A stretch of DNA of 64,000 nt from Clostridia bacterium (GCA_014859095.1 JACUUV010000006.1:20180-84179); one strand, 5' to 3'. Numbered from the stretch's first letter, positions 11,007 to 19,647 are shown. Notes: a model not told the origin generated them from the letters alone. Numbers and translations are program-made.

Positions 11007-12317
11007 ATGAAATGTCCAAACTGCAGTTTCGTCAACCCGGATGCGTCGGAAATTTGCAAAGTATGCGGTTATGAACTCATAGCGATTTCCACAGAAAAGC
11101 CGGAACCACCGATTTCCAAGGCTCCTCCTAAAATAAATCACACTGACCATGCTGATGATCATGAACTCGATTCGGCCCTCAAAACACTATTTGGTTCCGA
11201 TTTTGATGATGATTCCGATATTATCGACATCGAACTGACTGAAAATGATCCGGAACTGGATTATTATGAAGAACATTCATCCATAAAACCTTTTCTGATC
11301 CTTGGTGCCTTGGCTCTATTGGTCATCGTGTTGTTTATGTTCCTGAAATCCAATTGGTCCGATTTCCCTTGGTCATATGAATCCAGTGCCGATCAACCGG
11401 GACAGACCATAGAAGTGCCAGGACCGACAGATGAAACTAAAGATAAGACGGCACAGGATAGTGTGGACCAATTTTTCACTCTTTTGCCCACTTTTGTGAA
11501 TCAAGGCAATATCTCGATTTTAACGCTGTTTTCGAACAGCGAGGACGCACTCGAAGCGCTAATGGACTTTTCAGCAAATGGCACTTTCGAACAACTGAAT
11601 CAGTACGATGTCAAACTTGTCGAAGAAGACCCCGAAGCCATGAGATATTCAGTGACCACTGAAATGGAACGCACACTGGATGACAAGAAATTTGAGGAGC
11701 AAATGCATTGGGATTTCAGAGTCATTAGAGCGGATGACGCGTGGACTATTGAGTATTTTTCAGTTGAAGTGCTCTCAGGTGATCCGGTGGCTACTGAGCC
11801 GGCACCATCAGATCCGGCGGCACCGGCACCAACTCCAACGCCTACGCCTCAACCTAAACCAGAACCTGCACCTGTTGAACCTGAAATATCCGGAGAGATT
11901 CCAGAAGGGTTTTTGGAATCCGGTACATTTTCAGGAGGTAAAATAACGGATGGACAAGACGTAGCAACCGCAAGATATGGAAGACATGAGGATTTTGAAC
12001 GCATTGTATTTGACATCTACGGTTGGACGAGCTTCGAACCTACAGAAACAGTTGATGAAATTGGAGTTTACGAAGCCACTATTTCAGGAGACGGCAAAAG
12101 CATCACCGTGATTATAAACGGTGCCAGAGGTGCCTATGCCAAAAAGAGCGGAATAGACCTCAAAGAAAGCTCAACCGTCTCTTCTGTTGAGTATTTCTTC
12201 CCAGGCAGCGACAGCGCTGTTGGAATCACTATCACACTCAATGAAAAAGGCGCCTTCAAAGTGTTCTCGCTGAAGGAACCTGCAAAATTGGTGGTCGACT
12301 TTCTCGTTACGCAGTAG
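11007..12317 (+). CDS. Zinc-ribbon, single-pass membrane protein with Pro-rich linker and C-terminal beta domain
   Basis: Residues 1-25 form a zinc ribbon (CPNC...CKVC). An acidic stretch follows, a transmembrane helix at about 93-113 (ILGALALLVIVLFMFLK), an NTF2/DUF4878-like region (about 145-250), a linker with alternating Pro/Ala/Thr (about 256-290), and a C-terminal domain resembling AMIN-like beta domains (FERIVFDIYGW...KLVVDF). The zinc ribbon would be cytoplasmic and the rest outside. It ends the murF-ddl-RR-HK run 18 bp after the kinase and could be the kinase's accessory or output protein. The exact function is unknown. Confidence 0.75.
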   Translation: MKCPNCSFVNPDASEICKVCGYELIAISTEKPEPPISKAPPKINHTDHADDHELDSALKTLFGSDFDDDSDIIDIELTENDPELDYYEEHSSIKPFLILGALALLVIVLFMFLKSNWSDFPWSYESSADQPGQTIEVPGPTDETKDKTAQDSVDQFFTLLPTFVNQGNISILTLFSNSEDALEALMDFSANGTFEQLNQYDVKLVEEDPEAMRYSVTTEMERTLDDKKFEEQMHWDFRVIRADDAWTIEYFSVEVLSGDPVATEPAPSDPAAPAPTPTPTPQPKPEPAPVEPEISGEIPEGFLESGTFSGGKITDGQDVATARYGRHEDFERIVFDIYGWTSFEPTETVDEIGVYEATISGDGKSITVIINGARGAYAKKSGIDLKESSTVSSVEYFFPGSDSAVGITITLNEKGAFKVFSLKEPAKLVVDFLVTQ

Positions 12318-12329
12318 CCTGAAAAAATC

Positions 12330-12370
12330 AAACACCCTTTGACATTTCCCTGTCAAAGGGTGTTTTTTTT
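12330..12370 (+). terminator. Rho-independent terminator
   Basis: A perfect 15-bp stem (12330-12344 with 12351-12365), loop TTTCCC and T-run just after the zinc-ribbon gene. It closes the + strand run and may also serve the opposing - strand gene that ends at 12377. Confidence 0.9.
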
Positions 12371-12376
12371 ACATCA

Positions 12377-12709
12377 TCAGGTAACGATTTTGAATATCAC
12401 AAAAATAATCAATAAAGGGATGGCAAGCACTGTCACCAGGGCGAATGCGATACCAATCGCTCCGAAAACCAGACCGACGACTCCCCCGATCAGTCCAAAG
12501 ACCAAACCTATAATTCCTCCTATGAGTCCTCCGATGCCTCCAATGATACCACCGATCAATTTGAACGGCAAAGCCAAAATTGGACCGATTGGAATGAAGA
12601 AAGTGATGGCACCAGCCACCAAAAGATAAGGAATCATCTTTTCAAAACTGTAACCCTTTTTGCTGAGTATCAAAGCAAACGCTCCCATTGCAACTAACGA
12701 AAACAACAT
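12377..12709 (-). CDS. Small glycine-zipper membrane protein
   Basis: 110 residues, almost wholly hydrophobic. The central part repeats a Gly-zipper pattern (GGIIGGIGGLIGGIIG, then GLIGGVVGLVFGAIG), which packs tightly in membranes or assembles into oligomers. The start is placed at ATG 12709 because GGAGGT lies just before it; an ATG at 12721 would put that site inside the gene. Function unknown. It is a lone gene between the zinc-ribbon gene and etfA. The high Gly/Ile/Leu content makes homology calls unreliable. Confidence 0.65.
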   Translation of the reverse strand: MLFSLVAMGAFALILSKKGYSFEKMIPYLLVAGAITFFIPIGPILALPFKLIGGIIGGIGGLIGGIIGLVFGLIGGVVGLVFGAIGIAFALVTVLAIPLLIIFVIFKIVT

Positions 12710-12817
12710 ATTTACCTCCATCTATCTTAGACCTCTGTCTGTTTTTTCTAAACTTATCATACCTCAGATAAATATAAAAAGCGTTAGCCAGAGATTAGAA
12801 TCAGGTAAGAATGATAT

Positions 12818-13837
12818 TTAATCTTCGATTTGTTTTGAAGCGTTGATTTTTTTTAGCTCTTCAACGACGAAAGGTAAGATCTTATGCACATCACCAACGA
12901 CACCAAGATCTGCGACTTCAAATATCTTCGAATTCTTATCTTTGTTGATGGCGATGATAAGTTCTGCCTCTTCCATACCTGCCACATGTTGGATTGCTCC
13001 GGATATGCCACAAGCGAAGTAAAGATCGGGTCTTACGGTCTTTCCTGTCTGTCCGACCTGTCTGTCGTGATCCATCCAACCGCTGTCCACTGCTGCTCTT
13101 GAAGCGGACACCATTCCACCGAGTTCATCCGATAACGCATAGAGCGATTTGAAGTTTTCTGCGGAGCCCACACCTCTTCCTCCGGAAATCAGAATCGTTG
13201 CTTCTTGAATATCTTGTCTGGCTTCGGTCTCTTTTTCAAAAGACAACACTTCGACAAATTGTCTGTTTTTCTCAATGGTTATAGGCATGGTGACAATCTC
13301 ACCCGTTCTGTCGGATGATCTTTCCATTTTTGTCATAACACCCGGTCTTACAGTGGACATTTGTGGACGATGGTCTGGGCAGATGATTGTCGCCATGATA
13401 TTTCCACCAAATGCTGGACGGGTCATCAAAAGCATTCTGTCCTCTGAGATATCCAGTGAAGTACAATCCGCTGTGAGTCCTGTCTTGATTCTTGCAGAAA
13501 CCCTAGGTGCCAAATCTCTACCTATGGATGTCGCTCCAACCAATACCACTTCAGGATTCGTCTCACGAATCGCTTTGACCACGGCCTGGGTGTAAGGCTC
13601 TGTTGTATAACTCTCAAGCGCCACATCATCCACGAGGATGACCTTGTCAGCGCCATATTCCACAAGTAATCTTCCGTGTTTGTCCACTTGATGTCCTGGA
13701 AGTACCGCAATGAGCTGAACACCGAGTTCATCTGCTATTTTTCTGCCTTTTCCGAGCAGTTCAAGTGAAACGTTTTGGACATGATTTGTCCTTTGTTCAA
13801 TAAAAACCATTACACCACTATATTCTGAAATATTCAT
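12818..13837 (-). CDS. etfA: Electron transfer flavoprotein, alpha subunit
   Basis: 339 residues. The N-terminal domain carries GATSIGRDLAPRVSARI, and the C-terminal FAD-binding domain carries SGGRGVGSAENF, AVDSGW and YFACGISGAIQH, all classic for EtfA. With EtfB it passes electrons to the acyl-CoA dehydrogenase encoded upstream. In anaerobic Clostridia such EtfAB-Bcd complexes can bifurcate electrons from NADH to crotonyl-CoA and ferredoxin; whether this pair bifurcates cannot be decided by eye. It is last in bcd-etfB-etfA, 10 bp after etfB. Confidence 0.95.
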   Translation of the reverse strand: MNISEYSGVMVFIEQRTNHVQNVSLELLGKGRKIADELGVQLIAVLPGHQVDKHGRLLVEYGADKVILVDDVALESYTTEPYTQAVVKAIRETNPEVVLVGATSIGRDLAPRVSARIKTGLTADCTSLDISEDRMLLMTRPAFGGNIMATIICPDHRPQMSTVRPGVMTKMERSSDRTGEIVTMPITIEKNRQFVEVLSFEKETEARQDIQEATILISGGRGVGSAENFKSLYALSDELGGMVSASRAAVDSGWMDHDRQVGQTGKTVRPDLYFACGISGAIQHVAGMEEAELIIAINKDKNSKIFEVADLGVVGDVHKILPFVVEELKKINASKQIED

Positions 13838-13847
13838 TGGATCCTCC

Positions 13848-14630
13848 CTAAACGATAAATTTCTCTTTTAATTTGTCCACGATTGCGTTTGCCAGTTCCT
13901 TTGGTGTGCCCTCAATAATTTTTCCAGCTTGTTTGGCACCCTTGGTAAATGATTTGTTCACTTTCGTAGGCGAACCTTTGAGACCCATTTTGAGTGCATC
14001 GGCATCTATATCAGCGTAAGTCCATGTTTCGACTTCAAGTTCACGATGAGCTGCAATTATGCCTTTCACAGACATATAACGGGCTTCATTCATTTCACTG
14101 AGCGTTGTGATCAGACATGGATAGTTGACCTTTATCTTTTGGAATCCGTCTTCAAAAATTCTTTTGACTATGGCATGGTCGCCATGATGCTCAAATACCG
14201 AGACATAAGAGATTTGTGGCAAACAGAGATGCTCTGCGATTTGTGGCCCCACTTGAGCAGTATCTCCGTCAATCGCTTGTCTGCCTGTAATCACGAGGTC
14301 ATATTCTATTTTTGAAAGTGCCGCTGCAATTGTAGTGGATGTCGCAAGGGTGTCCGCACCAGCGAAAACTCTATCTGTCAATAAGATAACTCTATCCACA
14401 CCCATCGCATAGGCTTCCTGCAAAGCGACTTTCGCTTGTGGCGGTCCCATGGTCAGAACTGTGATATGCGCACCAAACTCATCTTTAAGTCTAAGTGCTG
14501 CCTCAAGACCTGCTTTATCATCGGGATTGATGATGCTTGGAACCCCTTCTCTGATCAATGTGCCTGTTTTAGGATCCAATTTAACTTCATTTGTATCTGG
14601 AACTTGCTTTATACATACGACAATCTTCAT
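13848..14630 (-). CDS. etfB: Electron transfer flavoprotein, beta subunit
   Basis: 260 residues, full length. Starts MKIVVCIKQVPDTNEVKLDP, the hallmark EtfB opening, with the signature segment VITGRQAIDGDTAQVGPQIA and an AMP/FAD-binding fold. Partner of EtfA in electron transfer to butyryl-CoA dehydrogenase. It lies between bcd (14 bp) and etfA (10 bp) and shares their promoter and probable Rex control. Confidence 0.95.
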   Translation of the reverse strand: MKIVVCIKQVPDTNEVKLDPKTGTLIREGVPSIINPDDKAGLEAALRLKDEFGAHITVLTMGPPQAKVALQEAYAMGVDRVILLTDRVFAGADTLATSTTIAAALSKIEYDLVITGRQAIDGDTAQVGPQIAEHLCLPQISYVSVFEHHGDHAIVKRIFEDGFQKIKVNYPCLITTLSEMNEARYMSVKGIIAAHRELEVETWTYADIDADALKMGLKGSPTKVNKSFTKGAKQAGKIIEGTPKELANAIVDKLKEKFIV

Positions 14631-14644
14631 CGTTCAATCCTCCA

Positions 14645-15784
14645 TTACTTGAGTTCGGCAGCGGCAATGACCATCTTTTGGACTTCACTCGTGCCTTCAT
14701 AGATTTCTGTGATTTTAGCGTCTCTCATCATTCTTTCCACAGGATAATCCCTTGTGTAACCATATCCACCATGCAATTGAACCGCTTTTGTAGTGACTTC
14801 CATAGCCACTTCCGATGCCATCAGTTTGGCCATTGCGGCTTCTTTGGCATAAGGCAGTTTTTTACCTTTCAAATAAGCGGCATGGTAAACGAGCATTCTT
14901 GCAGCTTCGATTTTGGTTTTCATATCCGCTATTTGGAATTGTGTGTTCTGGAAGGCTGCAATCGCTCTACCGAATTGTTTTCTTTCTTTGACATATTTCA
15001 CAGTCTCATTGTATGCACCTTGAGCAATTCCAAGCGCCTGTGCGGCGATTCCAATACGGCCGCCATCAAGTGTCATCATTGCAATTTTGAATCCTTTTCC
15101 TTCGCTTCCGAGTAGATTTTCCGCAGGAACTTTGCAATCTTCGAAAATTAGTTCGCAGGTACTTGAGCCTCTGATGCCCATTTTTGCTTCCTTTTTTCCG
15201 ATACTGAACCCTTCGAATCCTGCCTCGACAATAAACGCAGAAATCCCTTTGAGACCTGCTGCACGATCTGTCATGGCAATAATCACATAGACATCCGCGT
15301 ATCCGGCGTTGGTAATGAATATTTTGCTGCCGTTTAATATATACTGATCGCCATCTTTTACCGCTATGGTCTGTTGACCGGCTGCATCTGTACCTGCATT
15401 CGCCTCTGTCAGTCCGAAGGCACCAATTTTTTCACCTTTTGCGAGTGGCACGAGGTATTTCTGTTTTTGTTCCTCTGTACCAAATTCATAAATCGGAGCA
15501 GCACATAAAGATGTATGTGCGGATACGATCACCGATGATGCGCCACATGCCACACCAAGTTCTTCAACAAAGTTGATGTATTGCCAATACGTACCACCTG
15601 AACCACCATATTCGACCGGAAACGGGATGCCCATCATCCCAAACCTAGCCATTTTTTTAACATTCTCAACTGGAAATTCTTCTTTTTCATCAATCTCTGC
15701 CGCTATTGGTTCTACTTCGTTCTTCGTGAATTTCCTGAACATTTCCCTCATCATGAGGTCTTCACTTGTCAGTTCAAATATCAT
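14645..15784 (-). CDS. bcd: Acyl-CoA dehydrogenase, probably butyryl-CoA dehydrogenase
   Basis: 379 residues from the ATG at 15784, whose GGAGG is 7 bases upstream; an in-frame upstream extension to 15847 lacks such a site and would cover the operator. Family motifs include GAFGLTEANAGTDAAGQQT (FAD/substrate loop), FGRAIAAFQ..QF, LHGGYGYTRDYPVERMMRDA and the catalytic Glu in EIYEGTSEVQ. Length and context (etfB-etfA next) point to a short-chain enzyme reducing crotonyl-CoA to butyryl-CoA. It could equally use a related short-chain acyl-CoA. Confidence 0.9.
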   Translation of the reverse strand: MIFELTSEDLMMREMFRKFTKNEVEPIAAEIDEKEEFPVENVKKMARFGMMGIPFPVEYGGSGGTYWQYINFVEELGVACGASSVIVSAHTSLCAAPIYEFGTEEQKQKYLVPLAKGEKIGAFGLTEANAGTDAAGQQTIAVKDGDQYILNGSKIFITNAGYADVYVIIAMTDRAAGLKGISAFIVEAGFEGFSIGKKEAKMGIRGSSTCELIFEDCKVPAENLLGSEGKGFKIAMMTLDGGRIGIAAQALGIAQGAYNETVKYVKERKQFGRAIAAFQNTQFQIADMKTKIEAARMLVYHAAYLKGKKLPYAKEAAMAKLMASEVAMEVTTKAVQLHGGYGYTRDYPVERMMRDAKITEIYEGTSEVQKMVIAAAELK

Positions 15785-15798
15785 TTGCCTTCCTCCGT

Positions 15799-15816
15799 TC
15801 GTTAAATTATTAACCA
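15799..15816. promoter_or_regulatory. Rex-type redox operator upstream of bcd-etfBA
   Basis: TCGTTAAATTATTAACCA centres on the exact palindrome GTTAA-ATTA-TTAAC and agrees at 12 of 14 fixed positions with the Rex consensus TTGTTAA-N4-TTAACAA. It sits 15 bases before the bcd start, just upstream of the ribosome site, where a bound repressor would block elongation or initiation. In Clostridia Rex represses butyrate genes when NADH is low. Two direct copies of CATTTGTTG (15815-15823 and 15865-15873) flank it on the far side. Confidence 0.6.
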
Positions 15817-15911
15817 TTTGTTGCAAAAAAAATAAAACGATCCCCATGACAATATTTTAACACTCATTTGTTGAAATGCCTAGAGGATAATTTTATAGAA
15901 AGCAATGTTCA

Positions 15912-16313
15912 CTAAAATTTTACAAACTTAAGCAGTGTAAATACAGCGAGCAAAACCAGTCCCAAAAGAAAATAGTTTCTCCCTCTGATATATTTCTGAT
16001 TCACCTTGTATTTGTCTTTATAGAGCGCTTTATTTTTATAGCTCAGATCCAAATCAAAAACATGATAAGTTTCTATCGGTGAGTCAATGACCTCTTTCGT
16101 AAGGTCGTGAAACAAATCCCATGCCACATCAAAATCCTTGAGAGGCACCCAAATGGAATACCCCCTTGAATCCTCCAGAGGTACGATTTTCGAACGAATA
16201 CCGAAGTGCATCAATTTTAGCTCTTCGTTCATATAGCAGGATTCTTCGTAATCGCCTTTTTTCTCATCGAGCAATTTCCACTTATAAAGATGTTCCAATC
16301 TTGAATCTCCCAT
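15912..16313 (-). CDS. Hypothetical protein with C-terminal membrane helix
   Basis: 133 residues; soluble, mixed-charge N-terminal part (about 1-108) and one hydrophobic helix at the end (YFLLGLVLLAVFTLLKF), so probably tail-anchored with the bulk in the cytoplasm. No family recognised. It begins 11 bp after the ABC permease stop and is probably the last gene of that operon. Confidence 0.6.
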   Translation of the reverse strand: MGDSRLEHLYKWKLLDEKKGDYEESCYMNEELKLMHFGIRSKIVPLEDSRGYSIWVPLKDFDVAWDLFHDLTKEVIDSPIETYHVFDLDLSYKNKALYKDKYKVNQKYIRGRNYFLLGLVLLAVFTLLKFVKF

Positions 16314-16324
16314 AACTTACCGCC

Positions 16325-17095
16325 TTAATTCATTTTTTTGAGCAGGTGTTTGGATAATTCGTCAAGCACTATGGAGATGATGATGGTGACCATTGCCAGA
16401 GCGAGCACTTCACTGGTGTCAATATTCATACGAGCGATTTGAAACGATCTTCCAAGAGAATTTTGGGTCTGACTCAGCACTTCAGATGCGATGACCACTT
16501 TGAGTCCAAGACCACCAATTGCCAGCACACTCGACTGAATGTATGGTTTGATGGAGGGGAATAACACGGTTCTCAATTTTTTGATCAAATTGAACTTGTA
16601 TACATCCGCGAGTTCAATGAGTTTCTCGTCAATGCGTTTATAACCTTCAAGAACATTGCCGTAAACCACTGGAAATGTAATGAGAATCGTCACGAAAATC
16701 GGAGCAAGAACCCCGGACATCCAAAGAACGACGTATACGATCAGAACAATAGTAGGAACCGTCTTGATCAACAAGACAAGTGGTGAGAGCAAATGCTCAA
16801 GCACTGTGAATCGACCCGACAAAATCCCAAAGATTATTCCTAGAAAAGTACTGACCGCCACAACACTCAAAACCCGCAAGAGTGTATAAAAAAGTGCCAG
16901 ATGAAAGGATCTGCTGAAGACCAAATCTATAAAGGCTTCCATACTTTCCAGAGGTGTGGGCAAAATGTAAGGCTTTTCCAGTGCCAATGCGGACAAATGC
17001 CAGATTAATACCAGCCCGATTGTTGAAATGGTGATATACAGATTTTTTTTCCTGTCAATTGTTTGCCGATCATCTTTTGAAGTAAAAATCTTCAT
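16325..17095 (-). CDS. ABC transporter permease, NitT/TauT (SsuC-like) family
   Basis: 256 residues with six predicted membrane helices and a BPD_transp_1 domain. The EAA-type loop is ELADVYKFNLIKKLRTVLFP, which contacts the ATPase. Related permeases import sulfonates, taurine, nitrate or thiamine precursors; the substrate here is undefined. Its start overlaps the end of the binding-protein gene by 26 bp, so the two are translationally coupled. Confidence 0.88.
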   Translation of the reverse strand: MKIFTSKDDRQTIDRKKNLYITISTIGLVLIWHLSALALEKPYILPTPLESMEAFIDLVFSRSFHLALFYTLLRVLSVVAVSTFLGIIFGILSGRFTVLEHLLSPLVLLIKTVPTIVLIVYVVLWMSGVLAPIFVTILITFPVVYGNVLEGYKRIDEKLIELADVYKFNLIKKLRTVLFPSIKPYIQSSVLAIGGLGLKVVIASEVLSQTQNSLGRSFQIARMNIDTSEVLALAMVTIIISIVLDELSKHLLKKMN

Positions 17096-18107
17096 CAGGC
17101 ATTTTTCCTCCTATGGCTTCCGGGGAAAACGTATAAAGCATCTTATAAAACGACTCCAACTTTTCTTTGTTCGAAAAAGCGTCCTCATGACGGATGTTGA
17201 GTCCTTTCACCGCATTCACAAAAACGGGTACGGGTATGCCAAGCTCAAGTTGTTCCGAATAACCACCGGCCAAATCCGGAAACTCATTCAACCAGACGGA
17301 AGACTCCGAAAGACGATCTGCAAAGGCTACAACCAAATCCGGGTAAACCTCCGCAATGGTGTTTCTGACTATGAGCCCCGCTTGTGGGAAACCACCTTCA
17401 ATTCCGGACATCTTTTCATACTCCTCTTGCAGATCGAAAAGCATGTTATACGGAATACCTTTTGCTTCCAACGTTGAGAGTACGGGTTCAGGCATGATTG
17501 TGACTGTTGATTTACCTGAAATATATGTCGGTCCTACTTCCGCTGTTCCAGCCAAATATATGATGTTCAGATCTTTTTCAGGATCGAGTCCGTTTGCCTC
17601 GAGCAATGCCATGAAAATCAGGTCCGGTACCAGACCTTGGCCGATCATATAGACATCTTTGCCTCTCAGCGAGTCCCACGAGTCAATATCTTCAGATGTG
17701 ATCATATAAAGATTGCCATGGGTGTTGATGCTCACAAACTTATATGGGACCCCTTTATTGTAGAGTTTGATGGCAAGATTGGTCGGGACAAGTGCGAAAT
17801 CCACTTTTTCAGCGATGATTTCAGAGGCCAACAAGTCAGTGGAGTTGATGCTTTCATATTCCACAGTCACGTTTTTCATCAGTTCGGGTTGTTCGTAGAT
17901 CATCTTGAGCATGGCAATGGTAGTCGCTCCTTCAGGAGTCAATGCCCTTACATACAGTGGCTCTTCCGGGGTGGATGTCACAGGCATATCAACCACATCA
18001 CCCGATGGTTCCTCGATGACCACCTCAGGACCATCCACATTTTGTGAGCAGGCGCTCACTATTGATATCATCATTATAAGCAAAACCAAGTACAACGTTT
18101 TTTTCAT
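17070..18107 (-). CDS. ABC transporter substrate-binding lipoprotein, NMT1/SsuA-like
   Basis: 345 residues from the ATG at 18107 (GGGAGG upstream). Lipoprotein signal MKKTLYLVLLIMMISIVSAC with the lipobox Cys at 20. Two-lobed NMT1-like fold with ALTPEGATTIAMLKMI and DFALVPTNLAIKLYNKG, the pattern of NitT/TauT-type binding proteins. It delivers its ligand to the permease encoded next. The ligand is unknown. The ATG overlaps the ATPase stop as ATGA. Confidence 0.85.
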   Translation of the reverse strand: MKKTLYLVLLIMMISIVSACSQNVDGPEVVIEEPSGDVVDMPVTSTPEEPLYVRALTPEGATTIAMLKMIYEQPELMKNVTVEYESINSTDLLASEIIAEKVDFALVPTNLAIKLYNKGVPYKFVSINTHGNLYMITSEDIDSWDSLRGKDVYMIGQGLVPDLIFMALLEANGLDPEKDLNIIYLAGTAEVGPTYISGKSTVTIMPEPVLSTLEAKGIPYNMLFDLQEEYEKMSGIEGGFPQAGLIVRNTIAEVYPDLVVAFADRLSESSVWLNEFPDLAGGYSEQLELGIPVPVFVNAVKGLNIRHEDAFSNKEKLESFYKMLYTFSPEAIGGKMPDEDFYFKR

Positions 18108-18790
18108 ATGCTTTCCTCCCAATAGGTCTTAATAGTGTTTTTATATCGAATCACATCGTCCACAGAGAGCGCTCTCGGATTCTCGATACTGAAAATATCA
18201 AGAAGGCCCTTCGGATGCTTTGCGAGTAGCGCGATTCTGTCCGCGGTCCACAGCGCCTCATCCATGTCATGTGTGACGAACAAAACTGTGATCTCAGTCT
18301 CATTCCATAGCCTCAACAGAGCATCGATCATCTTGGCTTTCAATGAATAATCCAAGGATTTGAAAGGTTCATCCAGCAACAAAAGATCCGGTTTATAGGC
18401 AAAAGCTCTCGCAATTGCCACTCTCTGCCTCATACCGCCGCTCAACTCATGAGGCATCTTGTCTTTATCGATCAAAAGTTCCATCTCTATGAGCAAATGG
18501 CTGATTTCCAAGTGGGTCAAAGCATCATTGACGACTTTGATGTTGTCTTCCACATTCATCCATGGCAATAGCCGATCCTCTTGAAAAACATAACCGATGC
18601 GTTTTGCATCATTGACCATATTTCCATCGTAGGAATCCATGATCCCCGCGACAATATTGAGTAATGTCGATTTCCCCGCACCTGACGGACCGAGGATGCA
18701 AAATATCTCACCGGGCTCGATGCGCAGGTTCAGGTCTTCAAGTATCTTCTGATCTCTATAAAATTTACCCAGGTTCTTAAGCTCCAACAT
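18104..18790 (-). CDS. ABC transporter ATP-binding protein, NitT/TauT family
   Basis: 228 residues. Walker A GPSGAGKST, signature LSGGMRQRVAIARAFA, Walker B LLLLDEPFKSLD and switch His (FVTHDMDEAL). The Q-loop VFQEDRLLPW is typical of SsuB/TauB ATPases. First gene of the four-gene operon (ATPase, binding protein, permease, small membrane protein). Start ATG with CGGAG upstream. Confidence 0.92.
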   Translation of the reverse strand: MLELKNLGKFYRDQKILEDLNLRIEPGEIFCILGPSGAGKSTLLNIVAGIMDSYDGNMVNDAKRIGYVFQEDRLLPWMNVEDNIKVVNDALTHLEISHLLIEMELLIDKDKMPHELSGGMRQRVAIARAFAYKPDLLLLDEPFKSLDYSLKAKMIDALLRLWNETEITVLFVTHDMDEALWTADRIALLAKHPKGLLDIFSIENPRALSVDDVIRYKNTIKTYWEESI

Positions 18791-18829
18791 AATTGATCTC
18801 CGATGTCATTTGTCCTCTCAATTTTATCA

Positions 18830-18857
18830 TAAAAAAAACCATGCAACAATGTGCATG
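18830..18857 (-). terminator. Short terminator after the methyltransferase-like gene
   Basis: On the - strand CATGCA-cattgt-TGCATG is followed by a run of T. It lies directly downstream of the gene ending at 18862 and before the ABC operon, so the two are probably separate transcription units. Confidence 0.6.
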
Positions 18858-18861
18858 ATTA

Positions 18862-19335
18862 TTACGACCAGATCATCCGACCCAATTTTTCATTCTCGAG
18901 TTTTATAACTTCAAAATACATCAGATCGTTTTCGACGATGATGTTCTTATCGATCAACAAATCGGAATTATTGATGATTTCGGCAACTTGATCCATGGAC
19001 CACCTGGATTTTGTCCTGAGCCTCGACAACCATTTCGATACGACACCGATTTCCTCATCGTGATAGAAGGATAAGAAAATTCTTCCGTTTTTCTTTAGAA
19101 CGCGCTTTGCTTCATATATGACCACTTCAGGATTGATGTCGAAATATCTGTTGCAATGTATGATGACCTTGTCGACAGATTCGTCCTCCAAAACAAGTTT
19201 ACTCAAACAGTATTCAATTTTTTTTGACTTACAGTCATTGCCAACCATACGAATGCCTTCACTTCTCCACTCCAGTATGATGTCCACTGGAGAAAATGCG
19301 GTAGGATTGAGCAATTTTATGTAATCTATGGTCAT
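18862..19335 (-). CDS. Methyltransferase-like protein lacking an obvious SAM-binding loop
   Basis: 157 residues from ATG 19335 (AGGTG upstream; an in-frame GTG at 19347 is less well placed). The middle, with DESVDKVIIH, EAKRVLKKNGRIFLSFYH and a C-terminal strand-helix tail, resembles the second half of class-I methyltransferases of the Methyltransf_11 type. The glycine-rich SAM motif (E/D-x-G-x-G) is absent: the N-terminal half is short and reads SPVDIILEWRSEGIRMVG. It is either a divergent small methyltransferase or a remnant that binds a partner. Confidence 0.55.
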   Translation of the reverse strand: MTIDYIKLLNPTAFSPVDIILEWRSEGIRMVGNDCKSKKIEYCLSKLVLEDESVDKVIIHCNRYFDINPEVVIYEAKRVLKKNGRIFLSFYHDEEIGVVSKWLSRLRTKSRWSMDQVAEIINNSDLLIDKNIIVENDLMYFEVIKLENEKLGRMIWS

Positions 19336-19487
19336 AATTCTTTTCACCTGGCTTCATAGTTCGATATTGTGTATTAAAAATACCATACAGCCCTTACAAA
19401 TACAATAAAATCGATGTTACGAAAGTAGGTCATTTTATTAATAATTATCTGAATGTTTTTACTCTTTGGCAATATATTGAGGAGTCA

Positions 19488-19516
19488 TTGACATCATATT
19501 TTATTTGTGATAAATT
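19488..19516 (+). promoter_or_regulatory. Sigma-A promoter before the manganese riboswitch
   Basis: TTGACA (19488-19493), 17-base spacer, TAAATT (19511-19516). Predicted start about 19523, at the first base of the riboswitch P1 stem. The 352-bp gap between the flanking genes consists mainly of this promoter and the riboswitch. Confidence 0.7.
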
Positions 19517-19520
19517 TGTT

Positions 19521-19647
19521 GTGTTAGAGGGAGTAACTGCCCATAAGTGGAATCCATGCCGTCAGAACGGACTTTGTCCCGGTTTGGATGATTTTCATTA
19601 AATCGTGTGAGACTCTACAATTCGCGGGTGAATTGTAGGGTTTTTTT
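19521..19647 (+). ncRNA. yybP-ykoY manganese riboswitch with terminator
   Basis: The aptamer opens TTAGAGGGAGTAAC and closes GTGTGAGACTCTA, so the P1 stem (TAGAG/CTCTA) carries the conserved GGGAGUA and UGAGAC strands of this class. The intervening arms include CCGTCAGAACGG and ACTTTGT. Right after it comes a terminator (CTACAATTC, loop GCGGGT, GAATTGTAG, then T7; 19615-19647) that shares sequence with the closing P1 strand, the normal layout of a transcriptional switch. Mn2+ binding should favour read-through into the antiporter gene 40 bp downstream. Confidence 0.82.
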
